Shown here in pieces: positions 1 to 11,596 of a DNA stretch of 64,000 nucleotides. Within the stretch, counting starts at the first letter, position 1. Every line of letters starts with the position of its first letter. The DNA is from Combretum micranthum (lineage: Eukaryota > Streptophyta > Magnoliopsida > Myrtales > Combretaceae). The DNA lies in the NCBI GenBank assembly GCA_024138025.1, contig JAMXBD010002750.1, positions 62,001 through 126,000 on the forward strand, read 5' to 3'. The notes below the pieces were generated by a model. It was not told the DNA's origin, searched no databases, and was given only the letters and a program-made list of their open reading frames with translations. The translations under genes and the position numbers were made by a program.

Positions 1-144
1 GCGGTGAGTTAGTTAGACATATATAGGACTTGTTTATATTAAGTTTTATGTTTAATGTCTAATTGGTTTATTAATTGTTTTGATATTGATTTGACCTTGT
101 AAAATTATTATATGTCATACATATGTTGCATGTTTGTTTAAAAG

Positions 145-1486
145 ATGGATAGGTCACGAAGAGTAACCCGACAATCTTCGGAAAGAGAAAGTATGCCACC
201 TCCTTCTCAGTCTACTATTTCAGCTTCTGCATCAGCTAGTATTCCAGCTTCTACTTCGACTCCATCACCGGCTTCGGCTTCTACTGCACCAAATCCACAG
301 CCTCCTCAAATGCCAGCATATCCAGCTATGCCTCAGATGCCTACGGAGATCCGAATAATGTGCTCACTATGTTTCGAGATATGTTTGCAATAGTTCAGCA
401 GTACCAACAAATGATGTATCAACAACAACAACAATTTATGCAGCAATATCATCCACCAACTGTGAGAGAAGAGCCACAAGTCAATGGGAGACCGGAATGA
501 ACAAGTCAAGTTGCATGATTTTGTTAGACTGGTACCTGATTTTGATGGAACTGTTTTGGATCCGACTCGAACGGAAGGTTGGATAGTGGAGCTAAGAAAG
601 CGTTTGCAGCTTGTGAAGTGCCTGAGCATAGGAAAGTTGATTTGGCTATATATATGTTGAAGGGAGATGCATATAATTGGTGGAGATTGAATAGTGAAGG
701 ATATGTGAGACCGATACCATGGAACAGATTTAAGGAAGCCTTTTTCTTGCAATACATTCCATCCACAGTGCGGGAACAAATGATATCGAGTTGGTTGAGT
801 CTAAGGCAAGGAAATAAAACTGTTGAAGAATATCATGCAGAATATTGCAGATTGCTTCGATTTGCGGGTACAAGTTACAATGATGAGAGCATGAAGGTTC
901 AAAAGTTCAAGATGGCTTGAACATGGAGATTAAGAGTGAGGTTAAGAAGTTTCAATTATCAACACTGTCGAAACAGTAATCAAGGCAAAGTTAGTGGAAC
1001 AAATTAATAATGAAAATAAAGCTCAGAGGGATAGACGTGCTACATTTATGGGCAAGAGATCGGTGACATCCTACACTCCTTATTCAAGGTTTGGTAATGT
1101 TAACAAAGGCAAGCGACCATATTTGGGTAAGAAACCAAGCTCGGGACAAGTGGTGAAGACTCCTATGCCATCCATTCCATTTGATAGGCGATGCCCTATA
1201 TGTTTTGGGCCTCATGAATCGTTTCAATGTAAATGGACTCCTGGAGCTTGCTTTGCATGTGGGAAAGTTGGTCATAAAGCTTCTGATTGTCCTGAACCTA
1301 AATTGAAGCCCATCTTTTGTGCTCATTGTCAACAAAGAGGTCATCATGTGGCAAATTGTAAAGAAAAGCCGAGGAATGAAGGACCGAACTTTGGAAAGGG
1401 AATGACAGCTGCTAGAGTGTTTGCTTTGCAACAATGTGAGAAAGCTCCTTCGGTTGATACACTGGCAGGTATAATACAGATTGCAA
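145..1486 (+). pseudogene. gag (capsid and nucleocapsid) of the first chromovirus, broken
   Basis: The start at 145 gives a Ser/Pro/Ala-rich N-terminus, then the frame changes near 340. A retrotransposon gag domain follows, with 'LKGDAYNWW' at about 655-683. Two CCHC zinc knuckles follow: CFACGKVGHKASDC (about 1249-1290) and CAHCQQRGHHVANC (about 1318-1360). Gag would form the virus-like particle and the knuckles bind the RNA genome. At least three frame changes (near 340, near 590 and between 910 and 990) prevent a continuous protein. Frame 1 resumes after the second break. The domain call is firm; the exact limits are not. Confidence 0.85.
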
Positions 1487-1487
1487 A

Positions 1488-1768
1488 CATCCTGCATATA
1501 CTTTAATTGATACTGGTGCTACTCATGCATGTATTGCTGAAAGCTTTGTGAATGAGTGTGGTTTGTCTTCTGAAGTTTGTATGATAGAGTGATGAGTGTG
1601 AATACTCCTTTTGGTGTGCAATCCAAAGAGCCATGTGTATGTAGGAATGTTGATGTTGTGATTTCTGATGAAAGCATGCCAATAGATATGTTAGTTCTAC
1701 CTTTAATTGATTTTGATGTTATTCTTGGAATGAATTGGTTGAATCTTTACAAAGACAATAGATTGTAG
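1488..1768 (+). pseudogene. retropepsin-like aspartic protease region, broken
   Basis: The catalytic signature 'LIDTGATHACI' is read at about 1503-1535. The second conserved protease motif, 'VILGMNWLN', is near 1720-1746. This is the polyprotein-processing protease of Ty3/gypsy elements. The frame is broken between the two motifs at about 1580 and again at the stop near 1766, so no active enzyme is predicted. Confidence 0.8.
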
Positions 1769-1989
1769 TAAAGCGGAAGTGAGTTTTGAGTTGGAAGGTA
1801 GAAGACTACTTCATGTGTTGGAAAGAAGGAGACCGGAAGTATGTATTCTATGGAATTGTGGGAGAAGGATATGGAACTACAATGGGTAGTGAAGAACTCC
1901 GAGTTGATATGGTGCCAGTAGTAAGGGAATTTGTTGATGTTTTTCCTGATGAATTACCCGGTTTGCCACCGGATAGGGAGAGATTGATT

Positions 1990-3300
1990 TGATACCGGAA
2001 CTACACCTATTTCTAAAGCTCCATATCGTATGGCTCCGGCTGAGTTGAAAGAATTGAAAAGTCAGTTGGAAGAATTGCAACACCTCGGGTTTATTCGTCC
2101 AAGTATTTCTCCTTGGGGTGCTCCGGTATTTTGTTAAGAAGAAAGATGGAAGTCTAAGGATGTGTATAGACTATAGAGAATTGAATCAAGTGACAATCAA
2201 GAACAAGTATCCACTTCCTCGAATTGATGATTTATTTGATCAACTGAGAGATGCTGCATTGTTTTCCAAGATAGATTTGAGATCCGGATATCATCAACTC
2301 AAGATTAAGCAACAAGATATATCCAAGACGGCTTTCAGAACAAGATATGGACATTTTGAGTTTATGGTTATGCCTTTCGGTTTAACAAATGCCCCTGCTG
2401 CTTTTATGGATTTGATGAATAGGGTATTTAAGGATTATTTGGATCAATTTGTAATAGTCTTCATTGATGATATATTGGTATATTCAAAGAATGTGGAAGA
2501 CCATGAGAAACATTTGAGACTTGTATTGCAAAGATTGAGAGAGAGGAAGCTTTATGCTAAATTTAGCAAGTGCAAGTTTTGGTTGAGAGAAGTTGCATTC
2601 TTGGGACATATCATTACAAAGGAAGGAATATCTGTTGATCCGGAGAAGATTAGAGCGGTATTGGACTGGCCACCACCAAGTGTCACGGAAGTACGAAGTT
2701 TTCTGGGGTTGGCAAGCTATTATAGAAGATTTGTACAAGGTTTTTCCAAAATCGCTTCACCATTAACTAAGTTGACGAGAAAATATGTGAAGTTTGATTG
2801 GGATGAAGATTGTGATCGGAGTTTTCTTGAGCTGAAGGAACGATTGATTTCTGCACCGATTTTGGCATTACCAATTAGTGGAGAAGAGTTGTGATTTATA
2901 GTGATGCTTCACTTCAAGGACTCGGATGTGTTTTGATGCAAGATAATCGAGTCATAGCTTATGCCTCAAGACAATTGAAGTCCCATGAGAGGAATTACCC
3001 AATTCATGATCTCGAGTTAGCCGCAGTGGTATTAGCATTGAAGCTTTGGAGACATTATTGTTTGGTGAAAAGTGTAAGATATTCACGGATCATAAGAGTT
3101 TGAAATACATTTTCACTCAAAAGGAATTGAACATGCGACAACGAAGGTGGTTGGAATTAATTAAAGATTACGATGTTGAAATTTTGTATCACCCGGGAAA
3201 AGCTAATGTGGTAGCCGATGCGCTCAGTAGAAAGAAATCGATGAATGTGGAATCTTGGTTACTAATCAATGGGAATTACAAGAAGATCTTCAAAGGATGA
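1990..3300 (+). pseudogene. reverse transcriptase and RNase H region, broken
   Basis: The longest intact stretch (2118-2894) is a Ty3/gypsy reverse transcriptase. It has '[11 protein letters not shown]' holding the first catalytic Asp, '[13 protein letters not shown]', and the active-site box 'FIDDILVYS' near 2460. After a frame change at about 2890 an RNase H domain follows ('[13 protein letters not shown]', then '[14 protein letters not shown]' and '[10 protein letters not shown]'). It ends in the usual tether '[10 protein letters not shown]'. The catalytic residues are present, but frameshifts before 2118, at about 2890 and at about 3060 split the protein. Confidence 0.9.
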
Positions 3301-3479
3301 ATATTGAGATAGCTATGGAAAATGTTGACTTATGCTAGCGAGTTTATCATTGCAACCGACGATTCTGGATCAAATCAAGCAAGGACAACTTGAAGAACCG
3401 GAAGCCAGAAGTTGAAAATAGATAGGTGAAAGAGGAGAAAAGAGATGGATTGATGATAAGGTATTATCAGATTCAAAGA

Positions 3480-4430
3480 TAGAATTTATGTACCGAGATC
3501 TATGATTTGAGACACCAAATTATGAAGGAAGCACATTCCTCCTCATATTCAATTCATCCGGGAAACACGAAGATGTATCGAGACTTGAAGCGACATTTTT
3601 GGTGGGAAGGAATGAAGAAGGACATTGCAAGATTTGTTTCTAAGTGTTTGGTATGTCAACAAGTGAAGATCGAGCATCAACGGCCTGGAGGAGAATTGCA
3701 ACCATTGAAGATTCCGGAATGGAAATGGGATGAGATAACTATGGATTTTGTGAGCTTTACCAAAGACAGTAGCCAAGAATGAAATGATTTGGATCATTGT
3801 GGATCGACTCACGAAATCGTCACATTTCATTCCACTGAGAGTCGGGTATTCACTTGAAAATTGGCTCAATTTACATTCGAGAGATAGTGAGATTACATGG
3901 TATACCAATGACCATACTTCAGATAGAGATACGAGATTTGTCAGTCGATTCTGGAAAAGTCTTCATGAAGCTCTTGGAACAAAGTTACAATTTAGTACAG
4001 CTTTTCATCCACAAACTGACGGGCAATCAGAAAGGACAATTCAAATTCTTGAAGATATGCTTAGAGCTTGTGCATTGGATTTTGGAAAGAATTGGGATGA
4101 ACACTTACCTTTAGTTGAATTGCTTACAATAATAGTTATCAGCATCGATTCAGATGGCTCCGTATGAAGCGTTATATGGAAGAAAATGTAGATCTCCTTT
4201 GCATTGGGATGAAGTGGGCGAGAGAGTGTTGATTGGACCCGATTTGGTACAACAAGCTGTTGATAAGATTCAAATGATCAAACAGAGATTGAAAGCTGCT
4301 CAAGACCGATATAAAAGTTATGCCGATTTGAGAAGAAGACCTTTGGAGTTTGAACTTGGAGATCATGTGTTCTCAAGATATCCCCGACTAAAGGAGTTTT
4401 CAGATTTGGTGTGAGGAGTAAATTGAATCC
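3480..4430 (+). pseudogene. integrase region, broken
   Basis: An HHCC zinc-binding domain is visible: 'EAHSSSYSIHPG' and 'CLVCQQVK' (about 3525-3665). The catalytic core follows in broken frames. 'DEITMDF' holds the first Asp near 3733, 'SDRDTRF' matches the second (about 3920-3940), and '[14 protein letters not shown]' holds the catalytic Glu (about 4000-4045). An '[15 protein letters not shown]' segment follows at about 4157-4200. Stops and frame changes occur near 3780, 3860, 4120 and 4390. The segment between 3300 and 3480 is a degraded linker. Confidence 0.85.
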
Positions 4431-4570
4431 AAGATACATTGGGCCATATGAAATATTGGAAAGGATCGGCCATTGGCTTATAGATTGGCGTTACCACCAA
4501 GTTTGTCAGGCGTTCATAATGTTTTTCATGTATCTCAGCTTAGAAATGCATATCCGATTCCGATGCAATA

Positions 4571-4771
4571 TTGGATACCAATCAACCAGAGATACTACCA
4601 GATTTGACTACTGAAGAAAAGCCAATTAGAATTTTGGGAAAAATGGACAAAGAATTGAGGAATAAAGTCATACCAATGGTAAAGGTCCAATGGAGTAACC
4701 AATCTGAGAGAGAAGCGGTTTGGGAAGTAGCGAGTGTAATGAGACAGAAATATCCGGAACTTTTTGAGTAA
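4571..4771 (+). pseudogene. C-terminal chromodomain of the first chromovirus
   Basis: The reading frame contains 'IPMVKVQWSN', then 'REAVWE' and the end 'MRQKYPELFE'. This is the shape of the integrase-linked chromodomain of Tekay-type chromoviruses, which is thought to direct insertion into marked chromatin. It is out of frame with the preceding integrase segment (4411-4614). It ends 49 bp before the LTR, as expected for the end of pol. Confidence 0.75.
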
Positions 4772-4805
4772 GAAGGTGAGTTAAGTTTCGGGGACGAAAC
4801 TTCTT

Positions 4806-4819
4806 GAAGAAGGGAAGAA
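4806..4819 (+). promoter_or_regulatory. polypurine tract
   Basis: An uninterrupted purine run (GAAGAAGGGAAGAA) lies directly before the TG that starts the LTR. This is where plus-strand DNA synthesis of an LTR retroelement is primed. Confidence 0.75.
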
Positions 4820-5769
4820 TGAAATGACCTAGATTTAATTTTATTCAAATTCATGTGTTTATTTATTTATTTTAAATGTTGAATTGAATGAGCATGGTTA
4901 TGTTGTTAGTTTAAGATATATGATTTTGTATATGTATATGTTGACATTAATATTTTGTTTTATATGCATTAATGTGTGAGTAATGAAATTATTAATGTTG
5001 TCTTTTGTACATTAAAAGGTTAAGTTAAGTTAGATTATAAATCAACTTCAATTTTGTTAAGGTTAATTGATAGAGTTTCTTTAATTAAGATAGCATTATT
5101 GCCCAAATATAAGCCAAATGAAGTTCAAATTCAGCCAAATGCAACCTAAGTTAATATATGCATTAAGGGGTAAATTTGGAATGTGTTAAAGTCAAAATTA
5201 AGCTAATTTGACTACTTTTTGGGGCAGCTCAAATTTTATCCGAATTTTCCTTTTCTTTCTTCTTTTCTTTTCTTCTTCCATTTCCTCTCCATTTCCAATT
5301 CCAAGCCTAATCTAAGGCAATAGCAAGCTTTGGAAATCAAGCTCTCTCCAAGGCAAAGCATTTACATGTGAGTGGATTTAATTGTGATTATTGTTTTGTT
5401 TCCCTTTCTTGAAGTAGTTGTAGGGTTATTGGATGAATTGAGTTAAATGTTATCAAATTGTTTGTTCATGCTTGGGATGAGTTATGAATGTATTATATGA
5501 GTGTGTGAGATTGTGCATGCATGTTGTGATATGAAGTGTGGGGAGTAAGTGAAGAGGAATTGTGTAGAGAAATCTAGATTGGATTGATGTGGAGTTGAAG
5601 TGTTTAATTGTGTTGAATTCTTGTTTTTAGGTTGATAGGATTGAGTATTATAAATAGGATTGAGTACATGAAGTTGGAAGTGTAGTGAGGAAGGTTTAGA
5701 ATGTATTAAGATAGAATTTTTCAAAGTTGAAAAACAGGGATTTGAATTCTCACGTTTAAGCCTGTTTTT

Positions 5770-6300
5770 AAAACGTACGCCGGCATCTGGGGATTCTACG
5801 CCGCCAGCGTAGAGGCGGTGTAGAAAGCCCATAGAATCGATTTTCCTAACGCCGTTTGTTACGCCGCCGGCTTTTATGCTAAGGATTTGCCAGCGTCTGT
5901 TCTTCAGAACGTACGCGGGCAATTTGAGTTTCTACGCCGCCGGCGTAGAGGCGGTGTTGATAGTCTACAGAATGAAATTTCTTAAAGCCGACTGAACGCT
6001 GTCGGCTTTCGCTAGGAAAGTCAGCCGGCGTTCTTTCTTCCATATTGTACGCTGGCTACTGGGAATCAAGGCCGCCGACGTACATGTGAAGACTGCCCGC
6101 GTACTTATGTAAGCGGCCGGCTTACACCTCTCTGGATGTTTTTGAAAACTTTGGTTTTAGATTCTATGCCGGCTCAAGGCCGCCGGCGTATGGTGCAAAG
6201 GCTGATGGCGTACCCTTGAACGCTGCCAGCGTTGGCAGTGTGTTTTTTTTAGAACGTTGAACACCGGCTCAACACCGCCGGCGTTGAGTACCGGCGTATC
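5770..6300 (+). repeat. GC-rich CCGGCG tandem array, 136 bp period
   Basis: Within an AT-rich LTR this stretch is packed with CCGGCG, GCCGCCGGC and GTACGC words. The anchor GTACGC recurs at 5775, 5911 and 6047, exactly 136 bp apart. Each copy carries a further inverted pair such as TACGCCGCC / GGCGTA. A fourth, shifted copy starts near 6160. It is CpG-dense and strongly self-complementary. Confidence 0.8.
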
Positions 6301-6734
6301 CCCTGTGTTTTTGAATTTTAAGAACTTTTTCTAAAAAGTTTCCAAAGTTTGTTATTTGAGCAAGTGAGTATTTATTAAGTGATTTACGATATAATAGGAC
6401 CTTTAAATGCTTATTTATGACTTTGTATTCAATTATTTGGATTTCTTTGATTAATTGTGATATATGGATATAATATGTGTATAGTTGTGAGAATGAAATC
6501 TATAATTGTTGATTTATTGATTATTGTGGTATTTCTATTTCAGTTAAGGATTCTTCGGTTAGTTCATCACCGAGAGATCCTAGTTATATACTAACGGGTT
6601 CAGGTACGCAATAACTTGTTTGATGTTTGCTAGGACCAGGCATTTCTAATTTGATCTAAATTGATTCGGCTTAACATTTGAATGAATTGGATGTCTATTA
6701 CGCTGTTTAATCTGGTCCGAGGAGCAGCAAACTT

Positions 6735-6826
6735 GTCATGATGCAATGACATGTTAGCTAGGCGCTTAACCAAGTCATGATGCAATGACTTTACCATGAT
6801 GCAATGGTACGCTATGATGCAATAGC
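6735..6826 (+). repeat. four hairpin-like repeats with invariant core ATGATGCAAT
   Basis: The core ATGATGCAAT occurs four times, at about 6738, 6777, 6796 and 6814. Each copy is flanked by complementary arms: TGTC/GACA, AAGTC/GACTT, TACC/GGTA and GCT/AGC. The arms differ between copies but stay complementary within a copy. See findings. Confidence 0.85.
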
Positions 6827-8638
6827 AATTCTTTTGGTTAAGTGGGTAGCCGATAGGGGGAATTGTATCTTTGTAACGTTTGCTTAAACTTAGGGGGAAA
6901 TACCATGATTTAGTTCAAGGTTTATGGGAACTTGTGAACTAGGCTCATGTTATGGACTGAGTTTAAGTAGAGTCGGGCAACGGCTTTTAAACCCTAAATG
7001 AAGCTATTATTTTTCATAAAATAGATATAGGAGATATAAGTATTCGGACTACTTATATCAACCCCCTGAGCAGCTGCTGTTACTCAGGATCCCTGGATTC
7101 CCGAAGTGTGACCGGGGTTTGAATACTCTCGTTGATTTGTGAAAGAAAGTGTAATAAAGATAATCACTTGTTCTATGATGCATTACATCAATTGGATGAC
7201 TTGTTATGCATTGGTTATCGTGTACTGGGCCTCTGGCTCACTTTTACTGCCTTGCAGGTATCGGAAACGAGTATTATGATGACTTGGGCTATGGGTCCGA
7301 TTTCGAGAGATTTCTGGATGAGTGGGACGAATAGGATTCGATCACCCTAGACCTTTGGAAGGAACTTTTTGCTAAGGAGAAGTTATGTATAGATGGCTTG
7401 TTAGTTAAGCCAAATTCTTTTTGTAATGACCTTAAGATCCTTTAGGATTCTCATGTTTTGAGAAAACATGTAATTTTTGTAGTCTCATGTATTGGCACTA
7501 AACTATGTTTATATGATGTAAATGTATGTATAGATTGCTTTTGTTAGCAATCTTGTTTTGTTTAAAAGTTCTTTACAAAGTATAGTGATTTTAATCAAAT
7601 AATTTTCATAAACTGTTAGTTTTAGGACAACCTTACATATAATGTGAAAACGTTATATGTGGTTGGGGATTCAGTACTCTAAGTCTCGGGAGTTGGAGGA
7701 TCGGGTCTTTACAAATATATTTCATAGAAACATAAGGTCTTACAAATTCTAAGGGGCATTTGCCCGATGAATATATAACAACATGGTTTTACTAAATATA
7801 ACATAACTAAAGCTAGAAGATTTTAGAAGAAATCTACTCTATAGCTTCAAAATAGAATTCCTCCAAAAGCTTCTCAAAATAAGGATTCTACCCGGGAAAT
7901 CAAGGTGGTCTCGGGTGCAAAAGATAATCCTACAATATCAAAAGTCCATAGGAGTATAAGCATGACTAGCTTAGTGAGATATTCCTTACGCAATAGTACC
8001 CATAACAAACAATCAATCAAGTTTATTAATCAAGCATATGAATGAAACAACCATATGATCAAACATTATATACGACTATCCGGTTTCGTATGCTTGATGG
8101 ATTTACCCCTCCATCGGTGGTTAGGGAATGTTTTGAACTGGGTCTCGAACGACCTCCTGAAGTTGTGCGCGTCTTGGGGGTTCCAACGAACCGTACTACT
8201 AGTCCCCGGGCTTTCCATACCCAAAGCGGTCGATCTGGCTCGGCTACACCTTGAGGTCGTATTCCCCGAATGTCCTAACCCTCAAGATGTAGTTAGGCAG
8301 CTTACCTTTCCAGTCCCACGCTGGGAGTAGTAGCAAAACTTCGAAATGATATTCTAAGTGATATGCATGAGCAATTTATTATATGGGGATTTCAATATGA
8401 CATTAAATCATTTAAAGCGATCAAACAATATTTGCATGCATAGCAATACATACATGGAATCATTTATATCAATCACGAATCGGGTTCCGATATGCTTATT
8501 GTGCATAGAGCGCACACAACGAATCACATACATAATTCCCATAATAACCTATATGCATATCAATTTTATCTTTTCCTAACATCTAGTACTCTATTTTACA
8601 AGCACATGCGCGAATACATAAGCGTAAAGGGAACTCAC

Positions 8639-8702
8639 TCGTCCATAGCGATCTAGGAGTCGAAGTAATCCTCGGGGAAGACAAGATCGTGATCCTCAAC
8701 AC
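8639..8702 (-). other. conserved exon-like cassette in LTR A
   Basis: On the minus strand it runs from an AG acceptor (TTTAG|GT) to a donor CGA|GTGAGT and is 64 bp long. It reads an acidic peptide ending FPEDYFDS and a stop. Five other LTRs in the window have the counterpart. Splicing is inferred, not shown. Confidence 0.6.
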
Positions 8703-10427
8703 CTAAACAAAAGAAATACCCCACATGAGTATTTCATCCAAGTTCTATTCAAATTCTATACTTCTATCTTGGAGGATTCGTAAAAATCATATGGAATGGA
8801 AATTCCAATTTAAAATGGCCATAACTTGCTCATTTTAACTTGGAATTTCGCATATTATATACCGATTTCTACTTACTCGAAAAGATCTATCTATTTTTAA
8901 GGTTATTTTCCCCAAAAGAAGTTATTTAGGTTTCGGAATAGTGACGTTCAGATTTGATACGAATTTTCCAAACTTCAAAACTAGAGTTTTCAAACTTTTC
9001 TTCACTCAAGGGCTTTTGTACAAAATGTAGATATATTGTATGGTTGAAAAATCCATTGAATACACACACACATATATATATACTCAAACCATAAGCATGA
9101 ATTTAGTGGTGTTGTCTCAACAATGTTCTTGTAGTACAATATGTTTTTATAGTGAGATAAGCTTAAGTTTTGTAAAAAAAAAAATTAGTGTTGTTAAGAA
9201 AATTTCTTATTTTACTAAAAGTAAGCATCTCCTCCATTTCTTACAAGTAGTTTAATCTCTTTTAAATTTCTACTACCTTATTTCTAATGTTTTAGAAAAT
9301 ATAATCTTTCTAAATACTTCATGGTTATATGTCCCATAGCTTTTCTAAAGTTAGATCGACTTAAAAGAAATGGTCTTTATAAGTTAATTTTTGAAAACTT
9401 ATCTAGACTTTAGTATTTTAGAAATGTTGATAGAGAACTTCGACAATTGAATTTAAGAAATCCTTTCTTTAAACAAGGAACTAAGTTTTAAGAATCTTTC
9501 TTATTCTATTGGTTTGAAAAGAGAATTTGTGATAACTTTACTTTATGTATTTCTTGGTAAAACCACATTTTATTACTAAAACTTGAGCTAACTTATCTAG
9601 CTTTAGAAAAATATTTGTTTAAGATAAAATTTCAAGTTTTTAAGGAAAATAATTTCTTATGTGACAAAATTTATATTTAAAGAGTTCATTATTTTATTAC
9701 TTAAGAAAACTCATTTTTATTATGGTTGAGACAATACAACATACTCATGTTTGAATGAGAATATGTAACTATGAAAATATAAAAAACAACATAAATAAAA
9801 TAAGAGCATAAATAAAGTCAAGTATTGGGAACCTTAACTTCATCAAGGTATCCCGGGACTAAGAATAGACTAGTCCTCAAAGAAAAGAAAAGCAAAGAAA
9901 TAAAATTGTTTTGACTTGATTGGACAAGTCTAAAACTAGAAAGACTAGTCTTAATGCTTGCATAAAACAAGTAAATAAATTACAAGACTTGAAAGTAAAT
10001 AAATAACAAATGAGCTTATATACTCTAAATAAATATATATACATAATATACATAATACTTATATAAGTTAGGTTAGAAACAATAATAACAATATCAACAT
10101 AATAGTAACATAAAGAAAATAAGACATGAACATGAACAAAAACAAAACATGAATAAATTGTTGCTTCTTTAACTCAATGAGTCTAAGAAACATACACTAA
10201 ACTCATGTTAAGTCATATGAACATGATGAGAGAATATGAGAAACTTTTACCTAAAGTTTAGGTAGTGGTTGAAGAAGAAAATAATGGGTTGTAGTATTAT
10301 GTGGGGCTTGGTTTGCTAAAGAAAAGGAGAAACTTAAGGGAGATTTTGGGAGAGGAATTTTGTGGAGTGATTTTGGGAGAGTTTTAGTATAAATTTTTGT
10401 TGTGTGAAAGAATGGAAGAGGAATGGG

Positions 10428-10438
10428 GTATTTATAGA
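10428..10438 (-). promoter_or_regulatory. TATA box of LTR A
   Basis: The minus strand reads CTATAAATACCCC about 530 bp into the LTR, just after a CCGGCGCC box. LTRs C and F have the same arrangement. Confidence 0.6.
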
Positions 10439-10985
10439 TTTTTGGAGTGGAAATTAGATGTAATAAAATAAATTGGAAAAGAAAATAAAATTGGATGAAA
10501 GAGGAGAGAGGGGGCGCCGGTTCATGAAGTGTAGGGGGGAAGAATTGATTTGTTTTGTATTAAAAGAAGTAATGTGTAAGTTGTGATGTGATTAAAGTTA
10601 TATGGGGAAGGTAAATTGTAAGGTATAGGTATGGTAGAGTGTAAGAATAGAGTGTAAGAAAAAGTAGAGATAGGTGAATGGTAATGAATAGTAGAAAAGT
10701 ACTATGAATAGTAGACTAGACAATTAAAATACCAATAGTAAAGAAAATACGCGTAATTAAGCTATATCTGATATTTTTAGGCTTTTCTATATAATTATGA
10801 ACTATAACCCACAATTATATCAATTTCGTTTTCTAGAGCTAAAGAACACAGGATTGCCGGACCTAGATTCACTAGACTAAACATAGAACTAGGTTAATTT
10901 TAGGGTTTCGTTTCAACTTCCGGTTTTTAGGGTTTGCTAGTACTATCGAAAAATCTAGGGGCTTACAATGTTACCAAAATTTGTT

Positions 10986-11205
10986 AATTTACTCATCCTT
11001 AATTAAGAAAAAGGACCTTTTAGTCATTTTAAAGATATATGACAAAAGAAAAAAATACATATCATTTTAAGATAAACAAAAAAAAAAATAATAATAATTT
11101 ACTCAGCCTTAATTAAGAAAAAGGACCTTTAGTCATTTTAAAGATATATGACAAAAGAAAAAAATACATATCATTTTAAGATAAACAAAAAAAGAAAAAC
11201 ATAAT
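10986..11205 (+). repeat. 110 bp tandem duplication
   Basis: Two nearly identical copies begin AATTTACTCA at 10986 and 11096. They differ by a few substitutions and single-base indels. Surroundings are AT-rich and non-coding. Confidence 0.85.
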
Positions 11206-11596
11206 AATAATCTTATACATATTTAATCTCTTATTTTTTAAATTGAAATAGCATTTAATCTCATAAAGCTTTAAATATCATATTTAGACTTAGAATTTTT
11301 TTTTCCTTTAAGAATGTAGTTAGCGTATTAATCATTTTATTTTTAATTATATATATATTTTCTGTCTACATTATATATATTTTAAATTTCAAATTCTATT
11401 ATTTTATACTATTATTTAATATAAATATAATAGAATGTTATATAGTCTATAATTTAAAATTAAATGAAAACTATATAATATAAATAAAAATAAGTTATAT
11501 TTGCATTTCCTATTCTCCTCCTATCATGAGAAAATGCGGATTTGTATGAATCTACCCCTATTTTTAAAATTAAATCTAAAAATACTTTATGTTGTA

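Larger units (their letters stand above)
1..7713 (+). mobile_element. Ty3/gypsy chromovirus, Tekay/Del-like, 5' end outside window
   Basis: The domain order is gag, zinc knuckles, protease, reverse transcriptase, RNase H, integrase and a C-terminal chromodomain, followed by a purine tract and a 2.9 kb LTR. That is the order of plant Ty3/gypsy chromoviruses. The long LTR and a chromodomain running into a 'MRQKYPELFE'-type end suggest the Tekay (Del) clade. The 5' LTR and primer site lie left of the window. Many frameshifts and stops break the coding part, so the copy cannot be autonomous as read. It interrupts a large minus-strand LTR that resumes at 7714. The clade call is from memory of motif patterns. 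Confidence 0.9.
4820..7713 (+). repeat. 3' LTR of the first chromovirus (about 2.9 kb)
   Basis: It starts TGAAATGACC directly after the polypurine tract and ends GGGTCTTTACA at 7713, where clear homology to another LTR family resumes. There is no second LTR in the window, so the right end rests on the TG...CA ends and on that junction. It contains no protein gene. Inside it are a GC-rich 136 bp tandem array (about 5770-6180), four hairpin-like repeats (6735-6826) and exon-like intervals bounded by splice consensus (6544-6603, and an acceptor at 7257). Confidence 0.8.
7714..10967 (-). repeat. large LTR (family member A), cut by the chromovirus
   Basis: Read on the minus strand it starts TGTAAGCCCC at 10967 and follows the layout of the other large LTRs here. 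In order these are an ACCGGCGCC box, a TATA box, a block reading ACTAGTCTATTCTTAGTCCC, the conserved 95 bp block, the 64 bp exon-like cassette (8639-8702), and the motif TCACTAAGCTAGT near 7975. It stops at 7713, about 200 bp short of the expected end. The rest presumably lies beyond the chromovirus, outside the window. No protein-coding region is seen. Confidence 0.8.

Noticed and set aside
8042..8330. Two open frames of 70 and 91 codons in LTR A
   Set aside because: They overlap in different frames and are not preserved at the matching positions of LTRs C, D or F.
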